NCBI GenBank assembly: GCA_043822165.1
Contig: JBDRCA010000017.1
Location: forward strand, 1 to 27,980
Source: SCGC-AAA252-I15 sp043822165
GTDB lineage: Archaea > Altiarchaeota > Altiarchaeia > IMC4 > SCGC-AAA252-I15
Length of the DNA stretch: 27,980 bases
Direction of reading: 5' to 3'
Made by a program: the position numbers and the translations under genes. Numbering within the stretch: the stretch's first letter is position 1; each line of letters begins with the position of its first letter. Positions 15,244 to 25,300 of this stretch are shown here, in pieces. The notes below the pieces were generated by a model. The model was not told where the DNA came from. It ran no database searches and saw only the letters and a list, made by a program, of their open reading frames with translations.

Positions 15244-16611
15244 TCACCGGACGGATAACACCTCGTATTTTTTCAGGAGATCGTCCTCGTTTATGGAACC
15301 CTTGAATATCGGGGTTCCAAGCATGTTGTAGTCGGCCCAGTTGGTGGAAACTATTTTTTTCTTCTGTTTCAGGTCATGCCATATGGGCGTTCCAGGGAAG
15401 GGGCGGAATAATTCAACGTTGACGTCGGTTTCTAATTCCTTCATCAATTTTTCGGTTTTCGTGAGTGTGGATTGGGTTTCCCCCGGCACGCCGATCATGT
15501 AGGAGGCGTTAAGGCGTATCCCCGCCTTCTTTACGAGATTCACCGCCTTTTTCACTTTCCTTAAGTCGGCATCTCTTCCAAGACGGTTCAGGAGGCGCTG
15601 GCTCCCGGATTCGACTCCGATGCACGCGTACACGCACCCGGAATCGCGCATCTTAGATAGCATGTTGGCATCAATGTTCCTCTCACGGATAAGGCACCTC
15701 CAGGTTATGGAAAGGTTCTTATCCCGTATTAGCCTGCATATCTTGAGGACTCTGCGCTTGCTTGTGTTGAATGTGTCATCCACGAAACTGAAATTTCGTG
15801 TCCCGTATTCTTCCAGCAGATGCTCCATCTCCTCGACAACATTTTCAGGCGTCCTCAACCGCAGCTTGTTTCCCCACTGCATCGTGCACGAACAATAACT
15901 GCACTTGTTGGGGCAGCCCCTGGAAGTGACGATGCCCCCGAACGAATCGGGAGAGTATCTTTCGCGTTCAAACAGTAGGTCCCGGTCAGGATAAGACAGG
16001 AGATTTATGTCGTCTATTAACGGCCGGGAAGGATTGTGGACTTGCCTGCCGCCATCCTTAAAGGATACGCCCAAGACACCGGAAAGAGATGCTCCCTCCC
16101 GTATGGCTTCCGTGCAATCAAGCATCGTGTACTCTCCTTCGCCGCGAACCACCACGTCAAAACACGGCTCCGCCAGCGTTTCAGAGGGCATAAGCGTCGG
16201 GTGGGGTCCGCCGACGACCACTATCACGTCTTCGTCGAGTTTCTTGGCGATTTCCGCTGCCTTGACCGCCGAAGGATACGTCTGAGTCGTCGCCGAAATC
16301 CCAAGCACGCTGGGCGAGAACTTGGCCAGTTTTTCCTTGAACTCGACCCAAGCAGGATGCCGCAGGGAATTCAATGCCCTAACGTATTCCCCGCCCCGCC
16401 TGTAAAGCTCCATATTGCGGGGGAAAGCGCACGCGTCCTTGACGTCTCTGGAACTTGACTTGTCGGCGCAATACACACTCGCATTTATGCCCCATTCACG
16501 CAGTGTCGACCCGACGTAGAGAAGACCCAGCGGCATTGCAGGATACACGCGCAAGCCGAAAAGCCGGATGTACGGCGGACTCGCGAGAAGAACTGAAAAA
16601 TCATCGCTCAT
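15244..16611 (-). CDS. B12-binding radical SAM protein of the mfn operon
   Basis: A 455-residue protein. An N-terminal cobalamin-binding-like domain covers about residues 1-170 (PPYIRLFGLRVYPAMPLGLL, LGISATTQTYPSAVKAAEIA, VVVGGPHPTLMP, VVVRGEGE). The radical SAM core has GIVTSRGCPNKCSYCSCTMQ with Cys233, Cys237 and Cys240 as the CX3CX2C cluster site and an extra Cys242. Later barrel strands are FSFVDDTFNTSK, YACIGVESGSQRLLNRLGRD and SYMIGVPGETQSTLTKT, and VELFRPFPGTPIW is typical of this subfamily. The usual DXHXXG B12 ligand motif is not evident, so cobalamin may not be bound as in MetH. It heads the operon and overlaps mfnE. Its substrate is unknown; a role in C1-cofactor modification is inference. 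Confidence 0.85.
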   Translation of the reverse strand: MSDDFSVLLASPPYIRLFGLRVYPAMPLGLLYVGSTLREWGINASVYCADKSSSRDVKDACAFPRNMELYRRGGEYVRALNSLRHPAWVEFKEKLAKFSPSVLGISATTQTYPSAVKAAEIAKKLDEDVIVVVGGPHPTLMPSETLAEPCFDVVVRGEGEYTMLDCTEAIREGASLSGVLGVSFKDGGRQVHNPSRPLIDDINLLSYPDRDLLFERERYSPDSFGGIVTSRGCPNKCSYCSCTMQWGNKLRLRTPENVVEEMEHLLEEYGTRNFSFVDDTFNTSKRRVLKICRLIRDKNLSITWRCLIRERNIDANMLSKMRDSGCVYACIGVESGSQRLLNRLGRDADLRKVKKAVNLVKKAGIRLNASYMIGVPGETQSTLTKTEKLMKELETDVNVELFRPFPGTPIWHDLKQKKKIVSTNWADYNMLGTPIFKGSINEDDLLKKYEVLSVR

Positions 16612-16670
16612 TTAAATTTCCTCACCCTTGTCAGACCTAGATGATGAGCCATTCACTGGAAACATCAAGA

Positions 16671-16687
16671 TTATATTAACTTTAAAG
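16671..16687. promoter_or_regulatory. Divergent promoter region, mfn operon and guaA(a)
   Basis: In the 105-base divergent gap 16612-16716, TTTAAAG at 16681-16687 lies about 33 bases before the guaA(a) ATG. TTAATATAA on the minus strand (16671-16679) lies about 64 bases before the radical SAM ATG, which also has a GGGTGAGGA ribosome-binding site. Confidence 0.4.
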
Positions 16688-16716
16688 CAAGATAAGTAGA
16701 CTTATAAGAAGAAGAA

Positions 16717-17286
16717 ATGATCCTGATTATAGACAACGGCGGCCAATACGTGCACCGCATCTGGAGGAGTCTTAAGTACCTTGGGGCGGAATCAAAAATC
16801 ATATCAAATTACACTCCCCTCGAGGAGATACGTTCCGCAAATCCTGAAGGCATAATACTTAGCGGCGGCCCGTACTCGGTTTACGCGGATGCCGACAGGA
16901 TGGGCGTCTGCAGGCAGTTGTTGGCGGGCGAGTATCCGGTACTCGGCATCTGCCTCGGGCACCAGATTATGGCACAGCACTTCGGCGGGAAAGTGCACCA
17001 AGGAGACAAGGCAGAGTACGCGAGCGTTGGGATACGGATTCTGGAGGAAGACGACTTGTTCAGGGGGCTGCCTGGAGAAATCCAGGTCTGGGAGTCCCAC
17101 AAAGACGAGGTCGCTTCGATGCCTGACGGATTCACAAGGCTTGCCGAATCGGACATATGCAGCATAGAAGCCTTGAAACACAATGAGAAGCCGTTGTACA
17201 GCGTGCAATTCCACCCTGAAGTCGAACACACGCCGGACGGCATGAAGATACTGGAAAACTTCATAAGAGTTGCCGGGAAAACCTAG
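16717..17286 (+). CDS. guaAA: GMP synthase, glutamine amidotransferase subunit
   Basis: The class I glutaminase subunit that supplies ammonia to the separate archaeal GMP synthase subunit B. Its 189 residues match. The catalytic Cys79 is in VLGICLGHQIMAQ, and His166 and Glu168 are in VQFHPEVEHT. The N-terminus MILIIDNGGQYVHRIWRSLK and IILSGGPYSVY are typical. The ATPase subunit gene is not in this window. Its stop shares four bases with the convergent VirB6-like gene. Confidence 0.95.
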   Translation: MILIIDNGGQYVHRIWRSLKYLGAESKIISNYTPLEEIRSANPEGIILSGGPYSVYADADRMGVCRQLLAGEYPVLGICLGHQIMAQHFGGKVHQGDKAEYASVGIRILEEDDLFRGLPGEIQVWESHKDEVASMPDGFTRLAESDICSIEALKHNEKPLYSVQFHPEVEHTPDGMKILENFIRVAGKT

Positions 17287-19340
17287 TCCTCGTCAGTATC
17301 CATCCCCTCAAGCGTCTCCCCGGTACCCTTCCAGGGATCATCAGGCATCCTATCCGGCATGGAAAGCTCCTCCTTTAAGTTGTGTCTCGTCTCATCCTGC
17401 CTCTGCCGCTCAGCCGGACTCTTCTCAGGCACCTGCTTATCAGCAGACGCCTTCTGCTCCCCGCCAGAAGACCGCGCCTTAGTCGCGCTCTCCCTCGTCT
17501 CGCCGCGCCGCGACCTTAAGGGGTGACGCATCCTCCAGGCCGCGTCCTTTCCTTTCGCGATTTTCCCGCCTTCAGCGGACTTCCGAACCGCATCAGCGCC
17601 ACTCTTCAATGCCTTAAGCGTAGACGACTTCTCGGCTTGACCACGCAGGAAAGAACCAACACCCTGACGCGCAGAACCGACTTTGTTCCCAATCGCCTGT
17701 CCAAGACGGGTCTTACCCATCGCATTCTTACCAGCCTTGAGTGCATCACCCATAGCACTCAAAGCCCCGTGAGGCTTCAACCCGTATTTGGCGACAGCAC
17801 TCGCAGCCTTGCCCGCGCCCCGCACACCCATTGCCGCTGCTTTCCCTGCCATTTGAACTCCAGTACCAATAGCCTTACCTGCGACTTTGCCAACGGCCCC
17901 GCCTACTTTCGCACCCACTGCCGCTCCATATCCGAATACTGCAGCACCGATAGCAGCACCAATACCCGCGCCGGCACCCTGCCCGCCTGCAGAGATTGCC
18001 TTACCCGCAGCCTTGGATCCGGCTTCAATACCCTTGGCTGCGCCCTTGCTAGCCGCATCAACCCCTTTTCCGGCTGCCTTGCCTGTGCCTGCCTTCCCGG
18101 AAACCTTCGGCCCCTTGCCAATCGAAGACTTGTCTTCAGGAGCGGGCCCTTTTTTCGCAGCCTTCATGTCGGAGGATTCTGGCACGGCTGATTTAGCGCC
18201 CGTCATCCGTCCGACGGGTCCTCCCTGCCTCGCAGCCTTGAACGCCTTCTTCGCTGCACCAAACATCCTGGAGACGCCGATTTTAAGGCCGACCGATGCT
18301 ATAGCGGACGGGGACTTGCCTTGCATTAGACCGCCCACGGCAGCTAAAGCAATACCCCATCCACCAGGTATGAGCATTCCCACGGAGGACAGTATTCCGC
18401 CTATCCACTTTAAGACGCCGCTCATTTGGAGAGGAGCCCAGGATACCATCAGGAGGGATGCCATGAGGAAGAAGGGTGTCGCGCTTGCGGACAGTACTCC
18501 TCTTTCAGACGCTGACTCGACTGTGGCAACGCCCATGGCAAGCCAGACCGCCATAATCGTCGGCGTGTAAATCCATATTATGTTGAAGCGCAGAAGCTTC
18601 GTCCCCAATTGTTTCGTCCAGTCGTGGAGGTAGAGGAACAATGTGAGGGGGAACATCATTCCCATGGCAAGGCACACCAGGTAGCGGAACCACATTGTCA
18701 TCAACGCGAACAATGCAAGCCATAAGATGTAGACAAACGTTAAAAGAAAGACTATTTTAGCGCTCACAGGCATCCCTGATATTGCATTGAAGAATGCTTC
18801 CCCTATGTTGTTGCTCTGGGTTATTCCGCTTGTTATGACTTGGATTATGCTCCTGGTTATGACGTCGTTTGTCTTCAGTAAAAGCTCGTATAGTGCGGGT
18901 GAGAGCGGCACGATTATCATGCTGACGAGGAGTTTGTCGAATATCATCTTGGCTTGTGCTCTGCCGCTGGGTGAATGAGACATGAAAACTAGATACGAGC
19001 CTGCTATTAGGACGCTGAATACGTATAGTGGGACGAGCACTATCATGAAGTTTTTGAGTATGACTCCCGTCGAGGTTAGTGCTCCAGATGATGTTTTAAG
19101 GGGGTATAGTGTGGGGTAGGCTAGGAGGCTGTCGTGCATGATGTCGAAGAACATTCGCAGGAGCTCGTTTAGTAGGCGCACTAGCAAGTCTACGAGGAAG
19201 TTGAAGAGGAATGATATCTTGAATCCAATCCATAGGAAGACGTCGGTGACCCAGCCGGCCTGGACTAGTTGGATGGCTAGGAGTGAGAGTATGAGGAATA
19301 CCGCGGTTTTTCCCGCTGTGTTTCTTCCTTTCTCTGTCAT
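17283..19340 (-). CDS. VirB6/TrbL/CedA-like polytopic membrane protein with long Gly/Ala/Lys tail
   Basis: A 685-residue protein. Residues 1-340 hold about nine hydrophobic segments, roughly at 11-28, 33-57, 92-119, 131-146, 186-215, 218-236, 252-272, 287-303 and 312-336. This hydrophobicity pattern, followed by a long Gly/Ala-rich tail, is that of VirB6/TrbL-type secretion channel proteins and archaeal CedA/TedA. Residues 350-600 are Ala/Gly/Lys-rich with glycine-zipper-like stretches (GAGAGIGAAIGAAVFGYGAA); 600-685 are charged and end EGMDTDED. No fold-specific motif was recognised, so the assignment rests on architecture. It starts one base after the stop of the giant surface protein with no strong ribosome-binding site, implying coupling. 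No VirB4/VirD4-type ATPase or pilin is in the window. Confidence 0.6.
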   Translation of the reverse strand: MTEKGRNTAGKTAVFLILSLLAIQLVQAGWVTDVFLWIGFKISFLFNFLVDLLVRLLNELLRMFFDIMHDSLLAYPTLYPLKTSSGALTSTGVILKNFMIVLVPLYVFSVLIAGSYLVFMSHSPSGRAQAKMIFDKLLVSMIIVPLSPALYELLLKTNDVITRSIIQVITSGITQSNNIGEAFFNAISGMPVSAKIVFLLTFVYILWLALFALMTMWFRYLVCLAMGMMFPLTLFLYLHDWTKQLGTKLLRFNIIWIYTPTIMAVWLAMGVATVESASERGVLSASATPFFLMASLLMVSWAPLQMSGVLKWIGGILSSVGMLIPGGWGIALAAVGGLMQGKSPSAIASVGLKIGVSRMFGAAKKAFKAARQGGPVGRMTGAKSAVPESSDMKAAKKGPAPEDKSSIGKGPKVSGKAGTGKAAGKGVDAASKGAAKGIEAGSKAAGKAISAGGQGAGAGIGAAIGAAVFGYGAAVGAKVGGAVGKVAGKAIGTGVQMAGKAAAMGVRGAGKAASAVAKYGLKPHGALSAMGDALKAGKNAMGKTRLGQAIGNKVGSARQGVGSFLRGQAEKSSTLKALKSGADAVRKSAEGGKIAKGKDAAWRMRHPLRSRRGETRESATKARSSGGEQKASADKQVPEKSPAERQRQDETRHNLKEELSMPDRMPDDPWKGTGETLEGMDTDED

Positions 19341-19341
19341 T

Positions 19342-22300
19342 TTACTTGAATCCGAAGAAGTCTTTGAGCATTTCGTATAAGCCGGACTCCTGCATCATCG
19401 TGTAGTAGTCCATTCTTTTTTCCATGAAGAATCTGTAGGATACTATTGCCGCGAAGGCGAGTGCGAGGAGCAGTATGTTTTGGACTAGCCAGTCAAGGGC
19501 TGTCGGAGTGTCTGGCGAGATTAGTTTGTATGCTACGGCTGCCTTGTATCCGTTGGCGTCGTCTCCTGAGCCCGCATATTTTGCGGTTACAGCGGCCTTG
19601 CTTTTTTCTATCATGAATGACAGGTGTGGGCCGGGGTCGCCGCGTTTTATTTCGACGTACTGGTGGTATGGCTCCCATACTTCGAGTTTGATTACTCTTT
19701 CAGGGTCTATGCTGTCCGGGGGGTCGGGGCTTATGGATACTGTGATGTCGACGTTCGTGAATGCTTTGGGGTTGTCTGGGGCGATTATGGTCAGTATTAC
19801 GCCTTTCCTCTGTGTTACGTAGTTTGAGACTGATGGGGCAGAGGCGACGGGGAAGGCCATGGGTGTTGTGGGCGAGGAAAGGCTTGGGGCGCCTCCGGAT
19901 GCCGAGCCTAGGAGAGGCACGTTTACGCTGCGGTAGTTGGTGAAAAGCGTGATGTAGCTTGAACCTAGGACGGATGCGTTCAGGGTCTTTGAGTTGAAGT
20001 ATATGTGGTATACTCCGTCTTCCCGGTCGTATTTCACTATACCGTTTACGTCGACGTATTTGTTGAGTTTGACTCCGTGCAGGTTTGTGACCGTGAAGTT
20101 CCTGTAAAGCATCGCGTATTCCCTGTCCGGGCGCTTAAGCTGCGGGTAAAGCGCAGCCAAGTCATAGTAGTTTGCTTCGTCTTCGTGGAAGTTTCTGGCA
20201 ACGCCTAACGCCTGGCTCGCGTCCACCCAGGTCATCGCGTCGAACCAGAATACTCCCGCGTCTATCCCGTATAGCGGCAGCTCCCAGGTGTAGTTTTTGT
20301 CTACCGCAAGAAACAGGTCGTAGTAGTGGTTCCATTTCTTGAGGGGGTTGTTGACGAGCACCAAGTACGCGTTTTCGGGCTGGCGTAGCTTCATTATCAT
20401 CGTGTAGAAGTCCTTCGTCTTCGTGTCCAAGCACATGAGGGTCTGGGACTCGAACTCTTTTTCGCCGGGAGGCTTAAGGTTCTCGTAAGGCGGATAATCC
20501 CCGCACTCCACGTAATCTAGACTGCCGCTGGCTTCTGGACACCAGAGGAGTGATTCATCGCCGGGGAAATCGGTTATGGTCGGATGGTGTATGCACTCGT
20601 CAAGCTCCCACGTCCTCTGGGTGCGGTATAGCTCGTGTTCTGTGGGATATGTTTTCGCCGTGTACTCGAAATAGAATTTCTCGGGGAACCGTATGTTGAA
20701 TCCGTTGAGAAGGTCCGGTTCCGCCTTAATCCGTATGTAGGCGGTTACGTTATGGTCTCCGTAAGTGTCTATGTAGCCGGTTATATTCACTTTCATTTTG
20801 TCTGTGGGAGTGTATCCCGGACCGAGAGGCCTTGAAATCGAGAATTTCGTGCCGTACGATGCTGCGACAACCACCGAGGAATCATTTATCTCCTCGAGGA
20901 ACCGCTTGTTTCCTCCTCCTGAACCCCCCGATTCGGAAAGAGGGTAATCGCACCTGTCGTGATTCCAGCAGGACACGCACCTGAACTGCCACGCGAAATT
21001 CCACACCCACCACGAATCCGTGCTATTACTATCCTCGTGAGCGCATATGCAACACTCTATGGGAATAGGCCCTATGTAGCCGCACGTATAGTTAGTCCAC
21101 TCCATGCACTTAACCCACGCATCAATCCAGTCCGCCTTACCGCCCTGCCCGTTGCTCTGCTGCGCCACACACGTGCTCTCATCCCAGTCATTGCACGGAC
21201 AACTTCCAACACACCACCTCTTCTCCCAGTCACCCCAATAAACCCTGTCATGCTCAGTACCGCACGGAGGATCAAAGCCTCCGCCGTAGGCGCTCGCCCA
21301 ACCCGTGTGGTGCAGGCACCCGTCCCATAGGCACTGCATCGCAAGCGGGGCCCGCGTCAGAGTCGCGTTTATGGTGTAGTTTAAGTCGACGGAAATGTTG
21401 GCCGAATCATCCTGCAATGACCAGTCCTCCCCATAGTTAGGCATGTTGAACCAGTTCAGGTGAGTGTAGGGGTGGCTTGGAAGCGGGAAAACGTTCCCAT
21501 GGTCCGTGCTAAGCTTGAAAATCGGGTTCTTCGTGAAACTCCCCTCTATCGTCGTCCTACTATTCGTCTCTCCCAGACGGGTCTCATTAATCTTGATGTC
21601 AACGGAGCCACCGTGTATAGTATAATTCCAGTACCTCCAGGGATCACCTTGGCGGTCGAGCGCGCGGTCTCTCGCAGTCATGTTGTATTGAGCCCACTTG
21701 ATGACTTTTTTCGCGCATAATTCCCCGCAGATTTCCGGCGGAGGGTCAGGGCGCTCCGTGTTTTCCATCGGCTCCCTCTTCTTTAGGGTATCCCAGTAAC
21801 CGCTTGAGAGGTCATAGTTTTCTTCGTCCGTCCAAGTACCGCACTTCATTGTATCTATGTCACAGGACATGAGGTTTTGCCAGCCGCAGTTCACGTTGAT
21901 GGTGGCTCCGTCGGTGGAGCGTTTGACGGGGGTCTTGTTTTCGAAGTGTTCGTGCATGATTTGGAGAGTGTATATTTCTTTTACTTCCGACCAGATGGAG
22001 GCGTTTCTGAAGAACATTTCCCAGTCGAATAGTCCGAAGCCGGGGTTCTTCCAGTGTTTCATGAGGGAGAATCCTTCGGATTCCGACTGGTTGGGGACGT
22101 TGGCGCCTCCTCCCGAGTGGACGTATAATCTTCCGCCGCCTATGTTTTCGCCGGTGTCTCCCGTCCTGCCGCCGCTTCTAATCCAGCCTGAGCCGTTGCC
22201 GGGTTCGACTGTTAGGGCGGGTATGCATCTTTCGCGGTCCGGGTCCCAGCCGCATGGACCCACTTGGCAGTCGTCTCTTATGCAGCCTCCTTGACCGTGG

Positions 22301-25300
22301 TCGACGTTTAGGATTTCAGAGGCGTTGTTGCTTGAGTAGTCGTAGCAACTTGAAACCGGCAGGCCGTCGAGGCCGTTGCAGTTCACACACAGTCCAGTGC
22401 TTACGGGCCAACAGTAGAATGGAGGCGTAAGCGTGAAACACCATGGTGAAGAGCCGAAACAACCGAATGGGCAGGAAGCAGTCATGGAGGCCCAGCAGCC
22501 GCCGGGGACTACTGTGGCAGCGTCAGTGAGGCATTTCGTGAGGTCGTTGCCCGCGATGTCAGAGCAAAGACCCATGTATGAGCGCGCGGTTACGCATTTT
22601 CCTGTGTCCGGGTTCCAACCGCAGCCGTCTCCTATTCCGCACGGGTTTTCAGTGCATGATGCTTCCCCGTACATCTCGCATTCTGAGATGAAGTTGCATG
22701 ACATGCACTGGTCTGATTCCGTCCTCGCGCACCCGCCTTCTATGTCGCAGGGGTTTTCATTGCAGTTTGGAATGGAGTCGTATGCCCCGCATCCCTTGGA
22801 CATTGCGGATGGGTCGCAGTTTAGGCACTGAGGCAGGTTAGGAGGATTTGGCTCCCACCACCAGCATTTGAATCCGCACAAGTCGTCTTCGCATGAATCC
22901 TTGGTCGCATAGTAAAGGCATTTGGCGCCCCTGAATTTGTCGCAGGACAGACAGTTCGCGTTTACGGTTCCCGGAGAACCCATTACTATGGTGTCGTAGG
23001 TGCATCCTTCAGTGGAGACCGGAGACGTCATATTGCAGACTGTTTTTTCGTCGCAGTCGTTATCTGAGCCGCTTGCACCGCACATCGCCTCACAGTCCCT
23101 GTTGCCGTAGCCCTGTGTCCGGCAAATCTCATGGTCAGGATCCCAGCCGCAGTTCTCGAAACCACACGGGTCAGAGGTACACTGCTCTAACGTGAAGTAT
23201 GACATGCATACGTTGTGGCTTGGCGCCCTAGAGCAGGGCTCGCACCATCCTCCTCCCCCGCTTACGCCAGGGTCGCCTCTCCAGAAGCATCCGCCTGCTA
23301 TGTTGCATCCGTTGGGGTCGCATGTGTCGTTGTCGGGGTAGTCGTGGCAGATGGTTACGTTGAAGTCGGCGCCTGGCTCGAAGCAGCCCCTGCATTCGTC
23401 GTCGGAGTACAAGCATCCGTCGCAGACGAGAGATGATGCGTGGAAGTTGCAAAGATCCGGGAGTGAGTTTTCTTTCGACAGGAAGGTTCCACCATCTTTT
23501 ACTTCCTTGATGTCAGTGTATGCTTCCGCGCATGTTATGAGCTTTGTGCACTCTTTCACGGTTACGTTTGATATTTCAGGCGTTATCTTGAATGTGTTGG
23601 TCCAGACGGTATCCCTGTTGAAGAGCCTGTAGTAGCGAAGGGTAGCGGACATGTCAGGCATTACCGTACTTGTAGTCGGGATGGTGGTGAGGGTGGGAAC
23701 TGTGGTCGAGCCGGCGACGGTAGATGTGGTTGGGATGCTCGTTGTGGGGGAGCCGGGAACAGTGGTTGAAGCAGGGAGGGTAGTGCTGCTGGGAACGGTA
23801 GTTGTCGTGGGGATGGTAGTGACTGGCGTGGTCGTTGTTGTAGCGGGGACGGTAGTCGTGCCTGGGTCTCCCTGAAGCCAGCAGGGGCTGCCGAGGCAGT
23901 CATCGTAGTTGGTAGGCAGGCTCTTGGGTTTAGGGGATGCAGGGTCACCGCACACGCAAGGCGTGTGCTTCTTTGGCTCGTGCTCCGGGCGCGTGCAGTT
24001 ACAGGTGAAAGTCGTGGGGTCGCCTAAATCCTCGAACACGCAGCTTGAGTATCGGTCACCCCAAAACCATGGGGGCTCCTCGGTCGAGTCGGACGGGTCC
24101 ACCAGCGGGTCCTCGCCCATCCAGTCGGAACAGTTTTTTGGGTCGGCATCCGTGGGATAATCCATGTAATTGAATGTTGCAGTACCCATGACTTTCCCCC
24201 AGGTAACTCCTCCGCCTCGCTCGGAGAGCTTCCAGTCGTCTCTGTTGGGGTTCCAGCCTGGCGGGAAGTCGTCGTCTGGCATGTCGTCTATTTTGGTTCC
24301 GCCCCAGGGAAGCATGCAGTCTTGGCTGGCGCATCCTCCGACGCAACCGGGGTCAAGCCACACGTACTCGTATCCTCGCCCCGTGTTGTCGCCGCACTTG
24401 ACGGAGCTTCCGTCGTAGTGTGATTCATTGGCGAATACCGCGACAATGACTGAGATTATCGACGGCACGGACTCGTTTATGAGTATTGGGTCTGGTCTTC
24501 CGTCTGGCATGGGGTCGCGGCAGTTGAAACAACCGTTCCTGCTTCCCGTCTCCCACTGGCACCCGTATCCTCTATCCTTGCATTCATTGCACGCGGCTGC
24601 CTGGCACATCCAGCTAACATCTAATCCTGCGCCACCCATCTTGCCCCTCCAGCCAGTGAGACAATTACAGTTTCCAGAACTCCAGACGCCGCTTGTAGGC
24701 CCGGTCCAGTGAGAGAGATCCCACGTCGGATAATAACCGCACTCCTCCCAGGACTCATAAAAATCAGAAGGCCAGTCCTCGGGAGCAACGAAGACATCCG
24801 GGAAATCCTTCCTGCTAGTAGCAATGGATGCACCCAGGGAACACGTGTAGTTGCCTGCCCCGCAATCGTCGCAGCCGAACAACCGGTCCGCCGCATTCTT
24901 GTTCCACGTGTAAAGCGCATTGTTCACCTTGTGCTCGTCTGGCGCGTTAACGCAGTCGAAGCAGTTGGTTTCGCCGACTTCAGTGCAGCCGCCGTACTCG
25001 AGCGAGCTTTTCCAGCATGCTTCCTCGTCGGGTGAGGGGCACCTGCCTACGGGCACGCACTGGTAGGATATGTTGTCGAAGAAGACGGCTTCACAGCAGA
25101 CTTCGCCCTGAACGGCACCAGGATATGTTCCCGGGAAAACAGACTCCACGTAAACGTGGTTTATGGCCTGAGTCTCTTGGTCGACTATCGCGAAAAAATT
25201 GAATCCCTTATGGGAGCCGAACTTGGACTTGTTCAAGACCACTATCATAGTGCCGGGGTATCTGACGAACTTGCCGTAGTCTATCACAAACCAGAGACAC

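Noticed and set aside
17887..18570. 227-residue Pro/Ala-rich plus-strand frame
   Set aside because: It is the mirror of the Gly/Ala/Lys tail and membrane region of the minus-strand VirB6-like gene. Codon bias alone keeps it open.
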